From Pseudoruegeria aquimaris (GTDB lineage: Bacteria > Pseudomonadota > Alphaproteobacteria > Rhodobacterales > Rhodobacteraceae), in assembly GCF_900172235.1 (NCBI RefSeq), contig NZ_FWFQ01000002.1:227785-291784 (forward strand): a DNA stretch of 64,000 nucleotides, read 5' to 3'. Position numbers and translations under genes: made by a program. Within the stretch, counting starts at the first letter, position 1, and the number at the start of each line of letters is the position of its first letter. Shown piece by piece: positions 1 through 9,598 of this stretch. A model generated the notes under the pieces. The model was not told the DNA's origin and did no database searches. It saw only the letters and a program-made list of their open reading frames with translations.

Positions 1-392
1 TCGTCTTCTTCGGCATCGGCATGGTGCCGGGGCTGATCGCCACGGTGATCTTCGTGCTGCCCGCCCCGATCCGGCTCACCCACCTCGGCGTCTCCTCGAC
101 GCCCACGCCGCTTCTGGAAGCCGCCGAGGCCTTCGGCGCCACCCCGCGCCAGACGCTCTGGAAGGTGGAGCTTCCCTACGCGCTGCCCCAGATCATGGCC
201 GGGCTGAACCAGACGATCATGCTCTCGCTGTCGATGGTGGTGATCGCGGCGCTGGTGGGGGCCGACGGGCTGGGCGTGCCGGTGGTGCGCGCGTTGAACC
301 AGGTCAACACCGCGCTCGGGTTTGAAAGCGGCTTCGTCATCGTCGTCGTCGCCATCATGCTGGACCGCATCCTGAGGGTGGAACGCAAATGA
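1..392 (+). CDS. choW: Choline/glycine betaine ABC transporter permease, C-terminal part
   Basis: This is the 3' end of a binding-protein-dependent permease whose start lies before the window; the frame is open from base 3. About 129 residues remain. They carry hydrophobic membrane segments and the permease coupling loop (EAAEAFGATP...LP, about residues 39-60 of the fragment) that docks on the ATPase. The ATGA overlap with the next gene, a ChoV-like ATPase, shows translational coupling and identifies the substrate class as choline or betaine. Membrane location is inferred from the family. The substrate-binding subunit is expected upstream and is not visible here. Confidence 0.85.
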   Translation, partial: VFFGIGMVPGLIATVIFVLPAPIRLTHLGVSSTPTPLLEAAEAFGATPRQTLWKVELPYALPQIMAGLNQTIMLSLSMVVIAALVGADGLGVPVVRALNQVNTALGFESGFVIVVVAIMLDRILRVERK

Positions 393-1411
393 GCGCCGTA
401 GAATTCGACAATGTTTCCATCGTCTTCGGAGAAGATCCTGAAGCAGCCCTGCCGCTGATGGACGCCGGCCGGAGCCGCGCAGAAGTGCAGGTGGACACTG
501 GCCAGGTGCTGGGCGTGCACGATTGCTCGCTGACGGTGGAACAGGGGGAAATCCTCGTGCTGATGGGGCTTTCGGGCTCCGGCAAATCCACCCTGCTGCG
601 CGCGGTGAACGGGCTCAACCCGGTGGTGCGCGGCTGCGTGCGCGTCAACGACGGCGATCGCATGGTGGATGTCACCCATGCCGACACCGCCACCCTGCGC
701 CAGATGCGCCAGCACCGCATCGCCATGGTGTTCCAGCAGTTCGGCCTGCTGCCGTGGCGCAGCGTGCGCGAGAACGCGGGGCTGGGGCTGGAGCTTGCCG
801 GCCTGTCGCGCAGCGCGCGCGATGCCAAGGTGGACGAGCAGCTGGCGCTCGTCGGGCTGTCGGACTGGGCCGAACGCAAGGTGGGGGAGCTTTCGGGCGG
901 GATGCAGCAGCGCGTCGGGCTGGCGCGCGCCTTCGCCACCGAAGCGCCGATCCTGCTGATGGACGAGCCCTTCTCGGCGCTGGATCCGCTCATCCGCACC
1001 AAGCTGCAGGACGAGCTCCTGGAGCTTCAGGCCAAGCTCAGGCGCACGATCATCTTCGTCTCCCACGACCTGGACGAGGCCTTCAAGATCGGCAACCGCA
1101 TCGCGATCATGGAAGGCGGGCGCATCGTGCAGTGCGGCACGCCGCAGCAGATCTTCTCGGCCCCTGCCAACGATTACGTGGCCGATTTCGTGGCCCACAT
1201 GAACCCGCTCGGCGTGCTCTGCGCCCGTGACGTGATGGAGCCGGCCACCGGCGCCTGCGAGGTGACGGTGGCGCCGGACGACCGCATCCAGATGGTCATG
1301 GACCGGATCACCCACACCGGCGCGCCAGTGGGCGTGGTGGAAGGCGGACAACTGCTGGGGCAGATCACCAAGGACACGGTACTGGCCAAGCTTCTGGATC
1401 CGCGCGGCTAG
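389..1411 (+). CDS. choV: Choline/glycine betaine ABC transporter ATP-binding protein
   Basis: ATPase subunit of quaternary-amine importers, powering choline or betaine uptake for osmoprotection and catabolism. Walker A is GLSGSGKST (residues 60-68), the signature is LSGGMQQR, and Walker B is LLMDEPFSALDP. The last 70 or so residues resemble a CBS-type regulatory tail, as in ProV/OpuAA. The N-terminus, with its FGEDPEAALPLMDAG stretch before the Walker domain, is characteristic of ChoV. It starts at the ATG overlapping the permease stop (ATGA). Length 340 aa is normal. Its 3' flank holds a GC hairpin and the first copy of the interspersed repeat described below. Confidence 0.88.
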   Translation: MSAVEFDNVSIVFGEDPEAALPLMDAGRSRAEVQVDTGQVLGVHDCSLTVEQGEILVLMGLSGSGKSTLLRAVNGLNPVVRGCVRVNDGDRMVDVTHADTATLRQMRQHRIAMVFQQFGLLPWRSVRENAGLGLELAGLSRSARDAKVDEQLALVGLSDWAERKVGELSGGMQQRVGLARAFATEAPILLMDEPFSALDPLIRTKLQDELLELQAKLRRTIIFVSHDLDEAFKIGNRIAIMEGGRIVQCGTPQQIFSAPANDYVADFVAHMNPLGVLCARDVMEPATGACEVTVAPDDRIQMVMDRITHTGAPVGVVEGGQLLGQITKDTVLAKLLDPRG

Positions 1412-1431
1412 CGGCAGGGCCACGGCCGGGA

Positions 1432-1490
1432 GGGGGCGCTGCCCCCGCCCCTTCGGGGCTCCCCCGAGGTATTTGGGGCAAGAGGAAGGG
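1432..1490 (+). repeat. Interspersed 3'-flank repeat, copy 1 (hairpin plus CCCCCGAGGTATTTGGGGC)
   Basis: A GC hairpin (GGGGGC at 1432-1437, GCCCCC at 1441-1446) is followed by CTCCCCCGAGGTATTTGGGG at 1459-1478 and CAAGAGGAAGG. The same core recurs near 42.9 kb and 49.04 kb, each time behind the 3' end of a gene and in that gene's orientation. It probably acts in the mRNA 3' end or is a REP-like element; that role is inferred. Confidence 0.7.
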
Positions 1491-1574
1491 GGCCTGATCC
1501 GCGGGGGCGCGAAACCTCTGGAGATGGCGCGCCAATCGGCTAGGCTGGCGCCGGATGCACTATTCGGAGCCACC

Positions 1575-2414
1575 ATGCTGCCAACCATTGCGAGCTATTG
1601 GACGGGATCGGATCTGAGCTTCTTCGAGCAGGTCGTGATCCGCTCCTTCCAGGACGCCGGGCACGCGGTGCGGCTCTACGTGACGGGGCCTGTCGGGGGG
1701 GTGCCGGCGGGCGTAGAGGTCCGCGAGGCCGAGGCGCTCTGCCCCGCCCCCTTTCCCATATCCGACGGCGATCGCACGCGGGTGGCGGTCTATTCGGACC
1801 TGCTGCGCCTGCACATCCTGCGGGAGGGGGGCGCGATCTGGGCGGATCTCGACGCCTACTGCCGCCGCGCCTTCGATTTCGACGGCCCCCATGTCTATGG
1901 GCGCAACGGACGCGGACGGGTGTTGACCGGCGTCATGGGGCTGCCGCCTGAAAGCCCGACGCTGGCGGCCTTACTGGCGTTTCTCGAAACCGATAACCCC
2001 CTGATCCCCTGGCGCGGCGACGCCTATCGCGCGGAGGCGGCCGCGAAGCTGGCGCGCGGCGAAAGCTGGACGATCGCCGATCTGCCCTGGGGCGTGAGCG
2101 GGCCCAAGGGGTTCACCCATTTCCTGCGCCGCAACGACGAGATCCGCCACGCAAAGCCCAAGGAGGTGTTCTACCCGCTGATCCGAGAGGCGCTTGCGCT
2201 GCTGTGGCGGCCGGGCGCGGATCCGGCCTTGATCGAGCCGGAGGGCTGCCACTCGGTGCATCTCTTCGGCTCCACCCGGCGCGTGGTGGCGACCCATTTC
2301 GCCGGTCTGCCGCCGGAGGGCAGCTACCTCGCGGAAATCTGCCGCCGCCACGGCGTGGATCCCACCGCCGCACCGGCGCGCCTGCTGCCCTGGATGCAGC
2401 CGCGCAAGGGCTAG
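1575..2414 (+). CDS. Capsular-polysaccharide-type glycosyltransferase with DXD motif
   Basis: A 279-residue glycosyltransferase related to sugar-binding DXD (Gly_transf_sug / capsular polysaccharide synthesis) enzymes. The hallmark is SDLLRLHILREGGAIWADLD followed by AYCRR, with the DLD metal/nucleotide-sugar site. The N-terminus MLPTIASYWTG is typical of this group, and the ATG at 1575 has GGAG just upstream. Longer in-frame starts at 1473 would run through the repeat and are unlikely. The sugar donor and acceptor cannot be read from sequence. It stands alone between transport and lipoprotein genes, so no pathway is implied by the neighbours. Confidence 0.75.
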   Translation: MLPTIASYWTGSDLSFFEQVVIRSFQDAGHAVRLYVTGPVGGVPAGVEVREAEALCPAPFPISDGDRTRVAVYSDLLRLHILREGGAIWADLDAYCRRAFDFDGPHVYGRNGRGRVLTGVMGLPPESPTLAALLAFLETDNPLIPWRGDAYRAEAAAKLARGESWTIADLPWGVSGPKGFTHFLRRNDEIRHAKPKEVFYPLIREALALLWRPGADPALIEPEGCHSVHLFGSTRRVVATHFAGLPPEGSYLAEICRRHGVDPTAAPARLLPWMQPRKG

Positions 2415-2497
2415 ACGCGAGGAAAGCCCTTTTCGCCGGGCGGTGGATTTGGCAGAGTCGGGGCAACGACACATCAAGAAGATCGGCTTTTCGCGCA

Positions 2498-3085
2498 GTG
2501 CCAGCCAACCGCCCCGCCCGTTTCCGGCGCCCCGTTCAACTCCGGCGCCCTGTTGCCGCGCTCGCCGCTCTGGCGCTGCTCGCCGGCTGCGTGGAGCCCG
2601 AGCGGCGCCAGGTGGCCGTGGCCGCCGCCGACACCACGGGCTCGATCCGCACCCGGACGCAGGCGCCGGACGCGGAGGGCGACGGCCAGTGCTGGACGCA
2701 GGACACGCAGCCCGCCATCATCCAGACGATCACCGAACAGGTGCTCGTATCCCCCGCGCGCTATGACGACGACGACACGCTGCTCTCGCCCGCCACCTAC
2801 GGCACCCAAACGCGGCAGGAGATCCTGCGCGAGCGCGCCGAGGTCTGGTTCCGCACGCCCTGCCCGCCCGAACTGACCGTGCCCTTCGTGGCGACGGTGC
2901 AGCGGGCGCTCACCGTGCGCGGCTACTACACGGGGCCGATCAACGGGCAGCTGGACGGGCCGACGCGGGCCGCGATCAAGGCCTACCAGACACCGCGCGG
3001 CCTGGAGAGCCAGACACTTTCGCTGGATGCGGCGCGCCAGCTCGGGGTGGCCGCCTATGGCCGGGAAACGCCGCAGGAAGGTTGA
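2498..3085 (+). CDS. Putative lipoprotein with C-terminal peptidoglycan-binding domain
   Basis: About 195 residues from a GTG start. The basic N-terminus and hydrophobic stretch end in the lipobox LLAGC (Cys at residue 31), so the product is probably a lipoprotein. The C-terminal part (VPFVATVQRALTVRGYYTG, then INGQLDGPTRAAIKAYQ) matches the peptidoglycan-binding-domain-1 repeat, suggesting attachment to the cell wall. The start is uncertain: the frame is open further upstream into the glycosyltransferase, but only the GTG at 2498 gives a clean signal peptide. No catalytic domain is visible. Confidence 0.7.
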   Translation: MPANRPARFRRPVQLRRPVAALAALALLAGCVEPERRQVAVAAADTTGSIRTRTQAPDAEGDGQCWTQDTQPAIIQTITEQVLVSPARYDDDDTLLSPATYGTQTRQEILRERAEVWFRTPCPPELTVPFVATVQRALTVRGYYTGPINGQLDGPTRAAIKAYQTPRGLESQTLSLDAARQLGVAAYGRETPQEG

Positions 3086-3243
3086 ACCGGCGGCGGGCGC
3101 CCCTGATTCCATGGAAAATCCCGAAGGCAGGGGCGCGGCATCGTTTGGCCCCTTGGCCCGTGTTTGAGGATCCTGAGCCGCGAACGGGCGCACCAGAGGC
3201 GGGCCCGGAGGCACGGCGGCGCCCCGAGGCTGTGCCGGGCATG

Positions 3244-3272
3244 CAAAAGCCCCCGGAGGGCTTCCGGGGGCT
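3244..3272 (-). terminator. Rho-independent terminator of htrA
   Basis: On the minus strand a perfect 10-bp stem (3272-3263 with 3257-3248) and 5-base loop are followed by TTTT, about 55 bases past the htrA stop. Confidence 0.8.
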
Positions 3273-3327
3273 CTGCGGCGTTCAGGGGGGCCGCACCGGG
3301 AATGTCACGGCGCGGTGGAGGGTCGGC

Positions 3328-4815
3328 CTACTCCAGTGAGAGGGCCACGAAGCGCGGCTCGCCGCCACGGCGGACCAGCAGCAGCAGGGATTTGCGCCCG
3401 GCGTCCTCGGCATCGGCGATCCGGTTTTCCAGATCCTCGATGGAGGCGACCTTCTGCTGGCCGGCCTCGGTGATGACGTCACCGGCACGCAGGCCCTTCT
3501 CGTAGGCTTCGCTCATCTCGTCGACGTCGGTGACGACGAGCCCGTCGGCGTTGGCGCCAAGTTCGAGCTGCTCGCGCAGGTCGTCGGACATCTCCGAGAG
3601 CGTCAGGCCGAGGATTTCGCTTTCCACCGGTTCGGTCGCCGGGGCGGAGGCCGGAACGGCGGCTTCGGCGGTTTCGCGGCGGCCCAGGGTCACGGCGAGG
3701 GTCTCTTCCTTGCCGTCCCGCAGGACGACGACATCCACCGTCTTGCCGATCTCGGTGTTGCCCACGCGACGAACCAGCTCGCGGGTGTCTTCCACGTCCT
3801 TGCCGTCGAAGGTGAGGATCAGATCCCCGGCCTTCATGCCGGCCTTGGCGGCGGGGCCTTCCGGCACGTCCGTCACCAGCGCGCCCTTGGCCTCTTCCAG
3901 CCCGAGGGCTTCGGCCACGTCGTCGGTCACGTCCTGGATGCGGACGCCGAGCCAGCCGCGTCGGGTTTCGCCGAATTCCTTCAGCTGCGCCACCACGCGC
4001 TCGACCACGGCGGAGGACATGGCGAAGCCGATGCCGATGGAGCCGCCGTTGGGCGACAGGATCGCGGTGTTCACGCCGATCACCTCGCCGTCCATGTTGA
4101 ACAGCGGGCCGCCGGAGTTGCCGCGGTTGATGGCGGCGTCGGTCTGGATGTAATCGTCGTAGCTGCCCGACAGCGCGCGGTTGCGGGCCGAGATAATGCC
4201 GACGGAGACCGAGAAGCCCTGGCCGAGCGGGTTGCCCATGGCCATCACCCAATCGCCGACGCGGGCGACGTCGCTGTCACCGAATTCGACGAAATCGAGG
4301 GGCTTTTCGCTTTCCACCTTCAGCAGCGCGATGTCGGTGTTCGGGTCGGTGCCGATCACTTTCGCGGGCAGTTCACCGCCTTCGAAGAACTCGACGAGGA
4401 TCTCGTCGGCGCCGTCGATCACGTGGTTGTTCGTCACCACGAAGCCATCGGCGGAGATGACGAAGCCGGAGCCCAGCGCCTGGCTGCGGCGCGGGCGGTT
4501 GCCCTGCCCGCCGCGGTCCTGGAACTCGCGGAAGAACTCTTCGAAGGGCGAGCCTTCGGGCACCAGCGGCGACGGGCCGCCGGTGGAGGCCGCCACGGTG
4601 GTGGTGGTGGTGATGTTCACGACCGCCGGGCTGATCTTTTCAGCCAGGTCGGCAAAGCTCTCGGGGGCTCCGCGCGCGATGGCCGGAGATGTCAGGGCCG
4701 GTGCCAGCAGCAGGGCGAGCCCCATCACCAGGATGCCCGCCTGCCTCGGCAGCGCCCGCACCGCGGAAAGAAGCGCGGCGGCGCCTGCCCGTGTCTGGAT
4801 GTCCTGTGGTGTCAC
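3328..4815 (-). CDS. htrA: Do/HtrA family periplasmic serine protease
   Basis: A 495-residue DegP/DegQ-type protease that degrades misfolded envelope proteins. A basic-hydrophobic N-terminus (to about residue 48) acts as signal or anchor. The catalytic triad is visible: His131 (VTNNHVIDG), Asp161 (NTDIALLKV) and Ser234 (GNSGGPLF). Two PDZ domains follow (about 270-365 and 395-490). It starts at GTG 4815, supported by GAGGAG seven bases upstream. It is the last gene after hflK-hflC-DUF2065 on the same strand, with a 150-base gap that could hold its own stress promoter. Two PDZ domains and normal length indicate a complete enzyme. Confidence 0.93.
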   Translation of the reverse strand: MTPQDIQTRAGAAALLSAVRALPRQAGILVMGLALLLAPALTSPAIARGAPESFADLAEKISPAVVNITTTTTVAASTGGPSPLVPEGSPFEEFFREFQDRGGQGNRPRRSQALGSGFVISADGFVVTNNHVIDGADEILVEFFEGGELPAKVIGTDPNTDIALLKVESEKPLDFVEFGDSDVARVGDWVMAMGNPLGQGFSVSVGIISARNRALSGSYDDYIQTDAAINRGNSGGPLFNMDGEVIGVNTAILSPNGGSIGIGFAMSSAVVERVVAQLKEFGETRRGWLGVRIQDVTDDVAEALGLEEAKGALVTDVPEGPAAKAGMKAGDLILTFDGKDVEDTRELVRRVGNTEIGKTVDVVVLRDGKEETLAVTLGRRETAEAAVPASAPATEPVESEILGLTLSEMSDDLREQLELGANADGLVVTDVDEMSEAYEKGLRAGDVITEAGQQKVASIEDLENRIADAEDAGRKSLLLLVRRGGEPRFVALSLE

Positions 4816-4965
4816 GGTATTCTCCTCTTCGTTCGGCGGCCGTCTCAGGGGCGCCTTTCATTGGAAAATTATGTTGGCGGCCGAAGCCTGACTTCAACTG
4901 CACGTGTGATCCCGCCTTTTCACATGGCCGTGATAAATTGGTAACAGTTGCCAGTTCGGCCGAAA

Positions 4966-5153
4966 TCAAACAGCGCCCGACAGCCAGATCAGCAGGAAAC
5001 CGCCGCCCATCGCGAACAGGCCGATCAGCCGGCGCGTATCCCGCGGGAGCGAGGCGATGAGCTTCACCAGCTCATCAAGGCGCGAAGGGGCCAGTGCGAA
5101 CACCAGCCCCTCCACGAAAAGCACGAGCCCGAGGGCAAGAAGGATCGTCTCGA

Positions 5154-5157
<4 letters not shown>
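4966..5157 (-). CDS. DUF2065 small membrane protein
   Basis: A 63-residue protein with two hydrophobic segments (about 3-22 and 45-62), of the DUF2065/YjeT type found next to hflC in many proteobacteria. Its start overlaps the hflC stop by four bases (ATGA), so it is translationally coupled to hflC. Function is unknown; a role with the HflKC complex is suggested only by the conserved neighbourhood. Confidence 0.8.
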
Positions 5158-6022
<865 letters not shown>

Positions 6023-6023
<1 letters not shown>

Positions 6024-7183
6024 CAGTTGGACCCTCCCTCGGTGGTGGATTTGCGGAGCTCGTTGAGCGGCAGATAGGGCACGACGCCATTGCCGGCGCC
6101 TTCACCGGCGCCCTCGTCGAGGATCACCTTGTCCACGCGGCCGAGCACCTGTTCCATGGTTTCGAGGTAGAGGCGCTTGCGCGTCACGTCCGGCGCCTTC
6201 ACGTATTCCTCCAGAACGGCGGAGAAGCGGCTGGCTTCACCCTGGGCCTCGTTGACGACCTGCGCCCTGTAGCCTTCAGCCTCTTCGAGGGTCTGGGCGG
6301 CCTCACCACGGGCCCCCGCGAGCACGCGGTTGGCGTAGGCGTCGGCCTGTTTCTCGAGCCGGTCACGCTCCTGTCCGGCCGACTGCACGGCGCGGAAGGC
6401 GTCTTTCACCGGTTCGGGCGGATCGGCGCCGTCGAAGTTCACCCGCACGATGTTCACGCCGGAGTCGTAGCTGTCGAGGGTGAGCTGGATCAGGTCCTGA
6501 AGCCGATCGGCGATGATCCCACGATCGCGGTTGAGGATCGGCGCCAGCTCGGACTGCGCGATGATCTCGCGCATGGCCGATTCAGACACGGCCTGGATCG
6601 TCTGCTCGGGATCGCGCAGCGTGAACAGGTATTTCGCCGGGTCGGAAATGTTCCAGACCACCTGGAAATCGATGTCCACGATGTTCTCGTCTCCCGTCAG
6701 CATCAGGCCGCTGTCGGCCCCGCGGCTGCCGGCGCCGATCTCCACGATCTGTTCGCGGGTCACGGGGATGACCTCCTTCGTCACCACCGGCCAGGGCGCG
6801 AAGTTCAGGCCCGGCTCTCCCGTAGAGGCGTATTCCCCGAGGAACAGCTCAACGGATTTCTCTTCCGGTTTGACGGTATAGAAAGAGGCATAGGCCCAGA
6901 GCCCGGCCAGCGCGATGGCGCCGATGGCCACCGTGCCGCGGGTGATCTTGGGCCCGCCGTCGCCGGAGCCGCCGCCGCCATTGGGGCGGCCGCCACGGCC
7001 GCCGCCGCCCAGCAGCACCTTCAGCTGCTCCTGGCCCTTCTTCACAAGTTCATCAACGTCGGGAATCTGCGGATCGTTCTGCCCGGGGCGCTGACCGGGG
7101 CGATTGCCGCGGTTGTCGTCGTTGCCGCCTCCGCCGCCGCTGTTGCCGCCTCCCCCCCAGGGTCCGCCGTTATTTCCAGCCAT
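6023..7183 (-). CDS. hflK: FtsH protease activity modulator HflK
   Basis: A 386-residue SPFH protein, partner of HflC in the FtsH-regulating complex. The N-terminus is very rich in Gly and Asn (first 45 residues), with a second Gly-rich tract before one transmembrane segment (about 82-102); the SPFH domain follows from VKPEEKSVELFLGEY. The start is ATG 7183 with GAGAGG upstream; the in-frame TTG one codon earlier is less likely. First gene of hflK-hflC-DUF2065. Confidence 0.93.
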
Positions 7184-7253
7184 CAAGCCTCTCTATCTAA
7201 CGTTCAGTTCAAGCACATGGGATGTGCAATAGGTGTATCCCGCCGCGCCGGTT

Positions 7254-8612
7254 TCAAGCCGTGCGCGTCGGGGTCTTCATGGTGACGAGCTCTTCGCTCA
7301 TCGTCGGATGCACCGCTACGGTGCGGTCGAAATCCTCTTTGGTGGCGCCCATCTTGATGGCGATCGCCGCAAGCTGGATCATCTCGCCCGCGTGGTCGGC
7401 GACGATGTGACACCCGAGAACCTTGCGCGTGGCCTTGCTGACGATGAGCTTCATCATCACGCGGTCATCGCGCCCGGCAAACAGCGTCTGCATCGCCCGG
7501 AAGGACGCCGAGTAGACCTCGATCGGCTCCTGCTCGGCGGCCTCTTCCTCGGTCAGGCCCACGGTGCCCAGTTCGGGCTGGGTGAACACGGCCGAGGCCA
7601 CCAGTTCGTGATCCGGCTTCGTGGGGTTGCCCTTGAAGACGGTCTCCACGAAGGCCGCGCCCTCGCGGATCGCCACCGGCGTGAGGTTGATGCGGTCGGT
7701 CACGTCGCCCACGGCGTAGATCGAGGGCACGGAGGTCTGGGAGTAGTCGTCCACGAGGATCTCGCCCTTGCGGCCCAGCTTCACGCCCGCCTCTTCCAGC
7801 CCCAGCCCTGCCGTGTTGGGCACGCGGCCGGTGGCATACATCACCTGTTCATAGACGCGCTCGGTGCCGTTGGTGCATTTCACCCGGAGCCCGCCCTCGA
7901 CCTTCCTGATCTCCAGCACGTCGGTGCCGACGTGCAGATCCACGCCGCGTTCCTTCATCTGTTCGGCCACGTGGCCGCGCGCCTCGTCGTCGAAGCCACG
8001 CAGGATCTGGGCGCCGCGGTAGAACTGCGTCACCTCCACGCCCATGCCGTTCAGGATGCAGGCGAATTCGCAGGCGATGAAGCCGCCCCCGACGATCAGG
8101 ATGGATTTGGGCAGCCTGTCCCAAAGGAACACCTCGTTGGAGGAGATCGTGTGCTCGATGCCCTCCATCTCGGGCTTGAAGGGATGCCCGCCGGTGGCCA
8201 CGAGGATGTGCTTGGCGGTGAAGGTCTCACCGGTTGAAAGCGCCACGGTGTGGGCGTCCTTCAGGGTGGCGCGGGCATCGAAGACCTCGACGCCGGCATT
8301 GGCCAGCACGTTGCGGTAGATGCCTTCGAGACGGTCCAGCTCGGCGCGCAGCTTCGGGTGGAAGGTATTCCAGTCGAAGGCGCCGTCCCGCACGTCCCAG
8401 CCGTAGGCGCGGGCGTCTTCGAACTGCTCCTTGTAGCCGGAGGCGAAGACCATCAGCTTCTTGGGCACGCAGCCGCGGATCACGCAGGTGCCGCCCATGC
8501 GGTATTCTTCCGCCAGCGCTACCTTGGCGCCCGCCTCCGAAGCCGCCAGCCGCGCGGCGCGCACGCCACCGGAGCCACCGCCGATGACAAACAGATCATA
8601 GTCGAAAGCCAT
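7254..8612 (-). CDS. gor: Glutathione-disulfide reductase
   Basis: FAD-dependent NADPH:glutathione-disulfide oxidoreductase, 452 residues, cytosolic. It has the FAD-binding GGGSGG near residue 11 and the redox-active disulfide GGTCVIRGCVPKK (Cys43, Cys48). A second nucleotide-binding GGGFIACEFA, the YATGRVPNT stretch and the C-terminal dimer interface with HPTMSEE complete it. It follows rpiA by 24 bases on the same strand, probably co-transcribed. This pairs pentose-phosphate metabolism, which yields NADPH, with NADPH-dependent thiol repair. Confidence 0.93.
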   Translation of the reverse strand: MAFDYDLFVIGGGSGGVRAARLAASEAGAKVALAEEYRMGGTCVIRGCVPKKLMVFASGYKEQFEDARAYGWDVRDGAFDWNTFHPKLRAELDRLEGIYRNVLANAGVEVFDARATLKDAHTVALSTGETFTAKHILVATGGHPFKPEMEGIEHTISSNEVFLWDRLPKSILIVGGGFIACEFACILNGMGVEVTQFYRGAQILRGFDDEARGHVAEQMKERGVDLHVGTDVLEIRKVEGGLRVKCTNGTERVYEQVMYATGRVPNTAGLGLEEAGVKLGRKGEILVDDYSQTSVPSIYAVGDVTDRINLTPVAIREGAAFVETVFKGNPTKPDHELVASAVFTQPELGTVGLTEEEAAEQEPIEVYSASFRAMQTLFAGRDDRVMMKLIVSKATRKVLGCHIVADHAGEMIQLAAIAIKMGATKEDFDRTVAVHPTMSEELVTMKTPTRTA

Positions 8613-8636
8613 AGATATTCCTTAGGGTCAGACCTG

Positions 8637-9386
8637 TCACAGGTCAGAGAACATGTTCTTTTCGTCGACGAAATCGAGGTGATCTTCCTCGACCGTCCCT
8701 GCATTTATGTCCCGCACCTCGACTTTGCCATCCCCGTAGCCGATCACGACCGCGTCACAGATGTCGATGAAGAGGCCGTTTTCCACCACGCCGGGGATCT
8801 GGTTCAGCACCAGCGAAAGCTGCCGGGGGTTGCCGATGCGCTTGAGGTGCAGATCGACGATGTAGTTGCCCTCGTCGGTGACGTAGGGCGTATCGCCGTT
8901 GAGCCGCACCAGCGTTTCCTCCACCAGCGCCTTGGTCGTCTGCCAGCCGAAAGGCACCACCTCCACCGGCAGCGGGAAGGCGCCCAGCGTCTCCACCTGC
9001 TTGGAGATGTCGGCGATCACGACCATCTGGTCGGAGGCCGTGGCGACGATCTTTTCCTGCAGGAGCGCGCCGCCCCCGCCCTTGATGAGGTTCAGGTTGG
9101 CGTCGTATTCGTCGGCTCCGTCGATCGTCACGTCGAGCCACTTGGCCTCGTCCAGGGACACCACCTTGATCCCAACCTCGCGGGCCAGATCGGCGGTGCG
9201 GCTCGATGTCGGCACGCCGATGATGCGCAGGCCGTCGTCGCGCACCAACTCGCCGAGGCAGCGCACGAGCCAGGCGGCCGTGGAGCCCGTCCCGAGGCCC
9301 ACGCGCATCCCGTCCTCGACGAAATCGGTGGCGCGCTTGGCGGCAACGAACTTGGCCTTGTCGATCGGCGAAAGCTCTGCGGGCAT
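8637..9386 (-). CDS. rpiA: Ribose-5-phosphate isomerase A
   Basis: Interconverts ribose 5-phosphate and ribulose 5-phosphate. The 249-residue product shows the RpiA motifs GLGTGSTAAWLV, TSSRTADLAREVG, DVTIDGADEYD and LIKGGGGALLQEKIVA. The start is ATG 9386 with AGGAG five bases upstream; the longer frame beginning at 9410 lacks such a site. First gene of a short rpiA-gor operon, divergent from sdaA. Confidence 0.94.
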   Translation of the reverse strand: MPAELSPIDKAKFVAAKRATDFVEDGMRVGLGTGSTAAWLVRCLGELVRDDGLRIIGVPTSSRTADLAREVGIKVVSLDEAKWLDVTIDGADEYDANLNLIKGGGGALLQEKIVATASDQMVVIADISKQVETLGAFPLPVEVVPFGWQTTKALVEETLVRLNGDTPYVTDEGNYIVDLHLKRIGNPRQLSLVLNQIPGVVENGLFIDICDAVVIGYGDGKVEVRDINAGTVEEDHLDFVDEKNMFSDL

Positions 9387-9598
9387 GGGGCTCTCCTGAA
9401 CTTGCTGCATACGTTATAGGAAAGGAATGGCCGGGCCGCGAGAGGCAAATGCATACCGCACGGGCGGTTTTTGCCGCGCGCCCGCCGCCCTCCGCGCCGG
9501 GGCGGCTGTCGCGGCGAAGGGATCGGGTGTCGTTTTCCCCCTCGCCTTTCGCCGCGCTTCTGGCATGTATGGGCGCGCGCAAGCAGGAAAGGCCCAAG

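Noticed and set aside
2204..2497. Long N-terminal extension of the lipoprotein frame
   Set aside because: It overlaps the glycosyltransferase gene out of frame and lacks a signal; GTG 2498 gives a proper lipobox signal.
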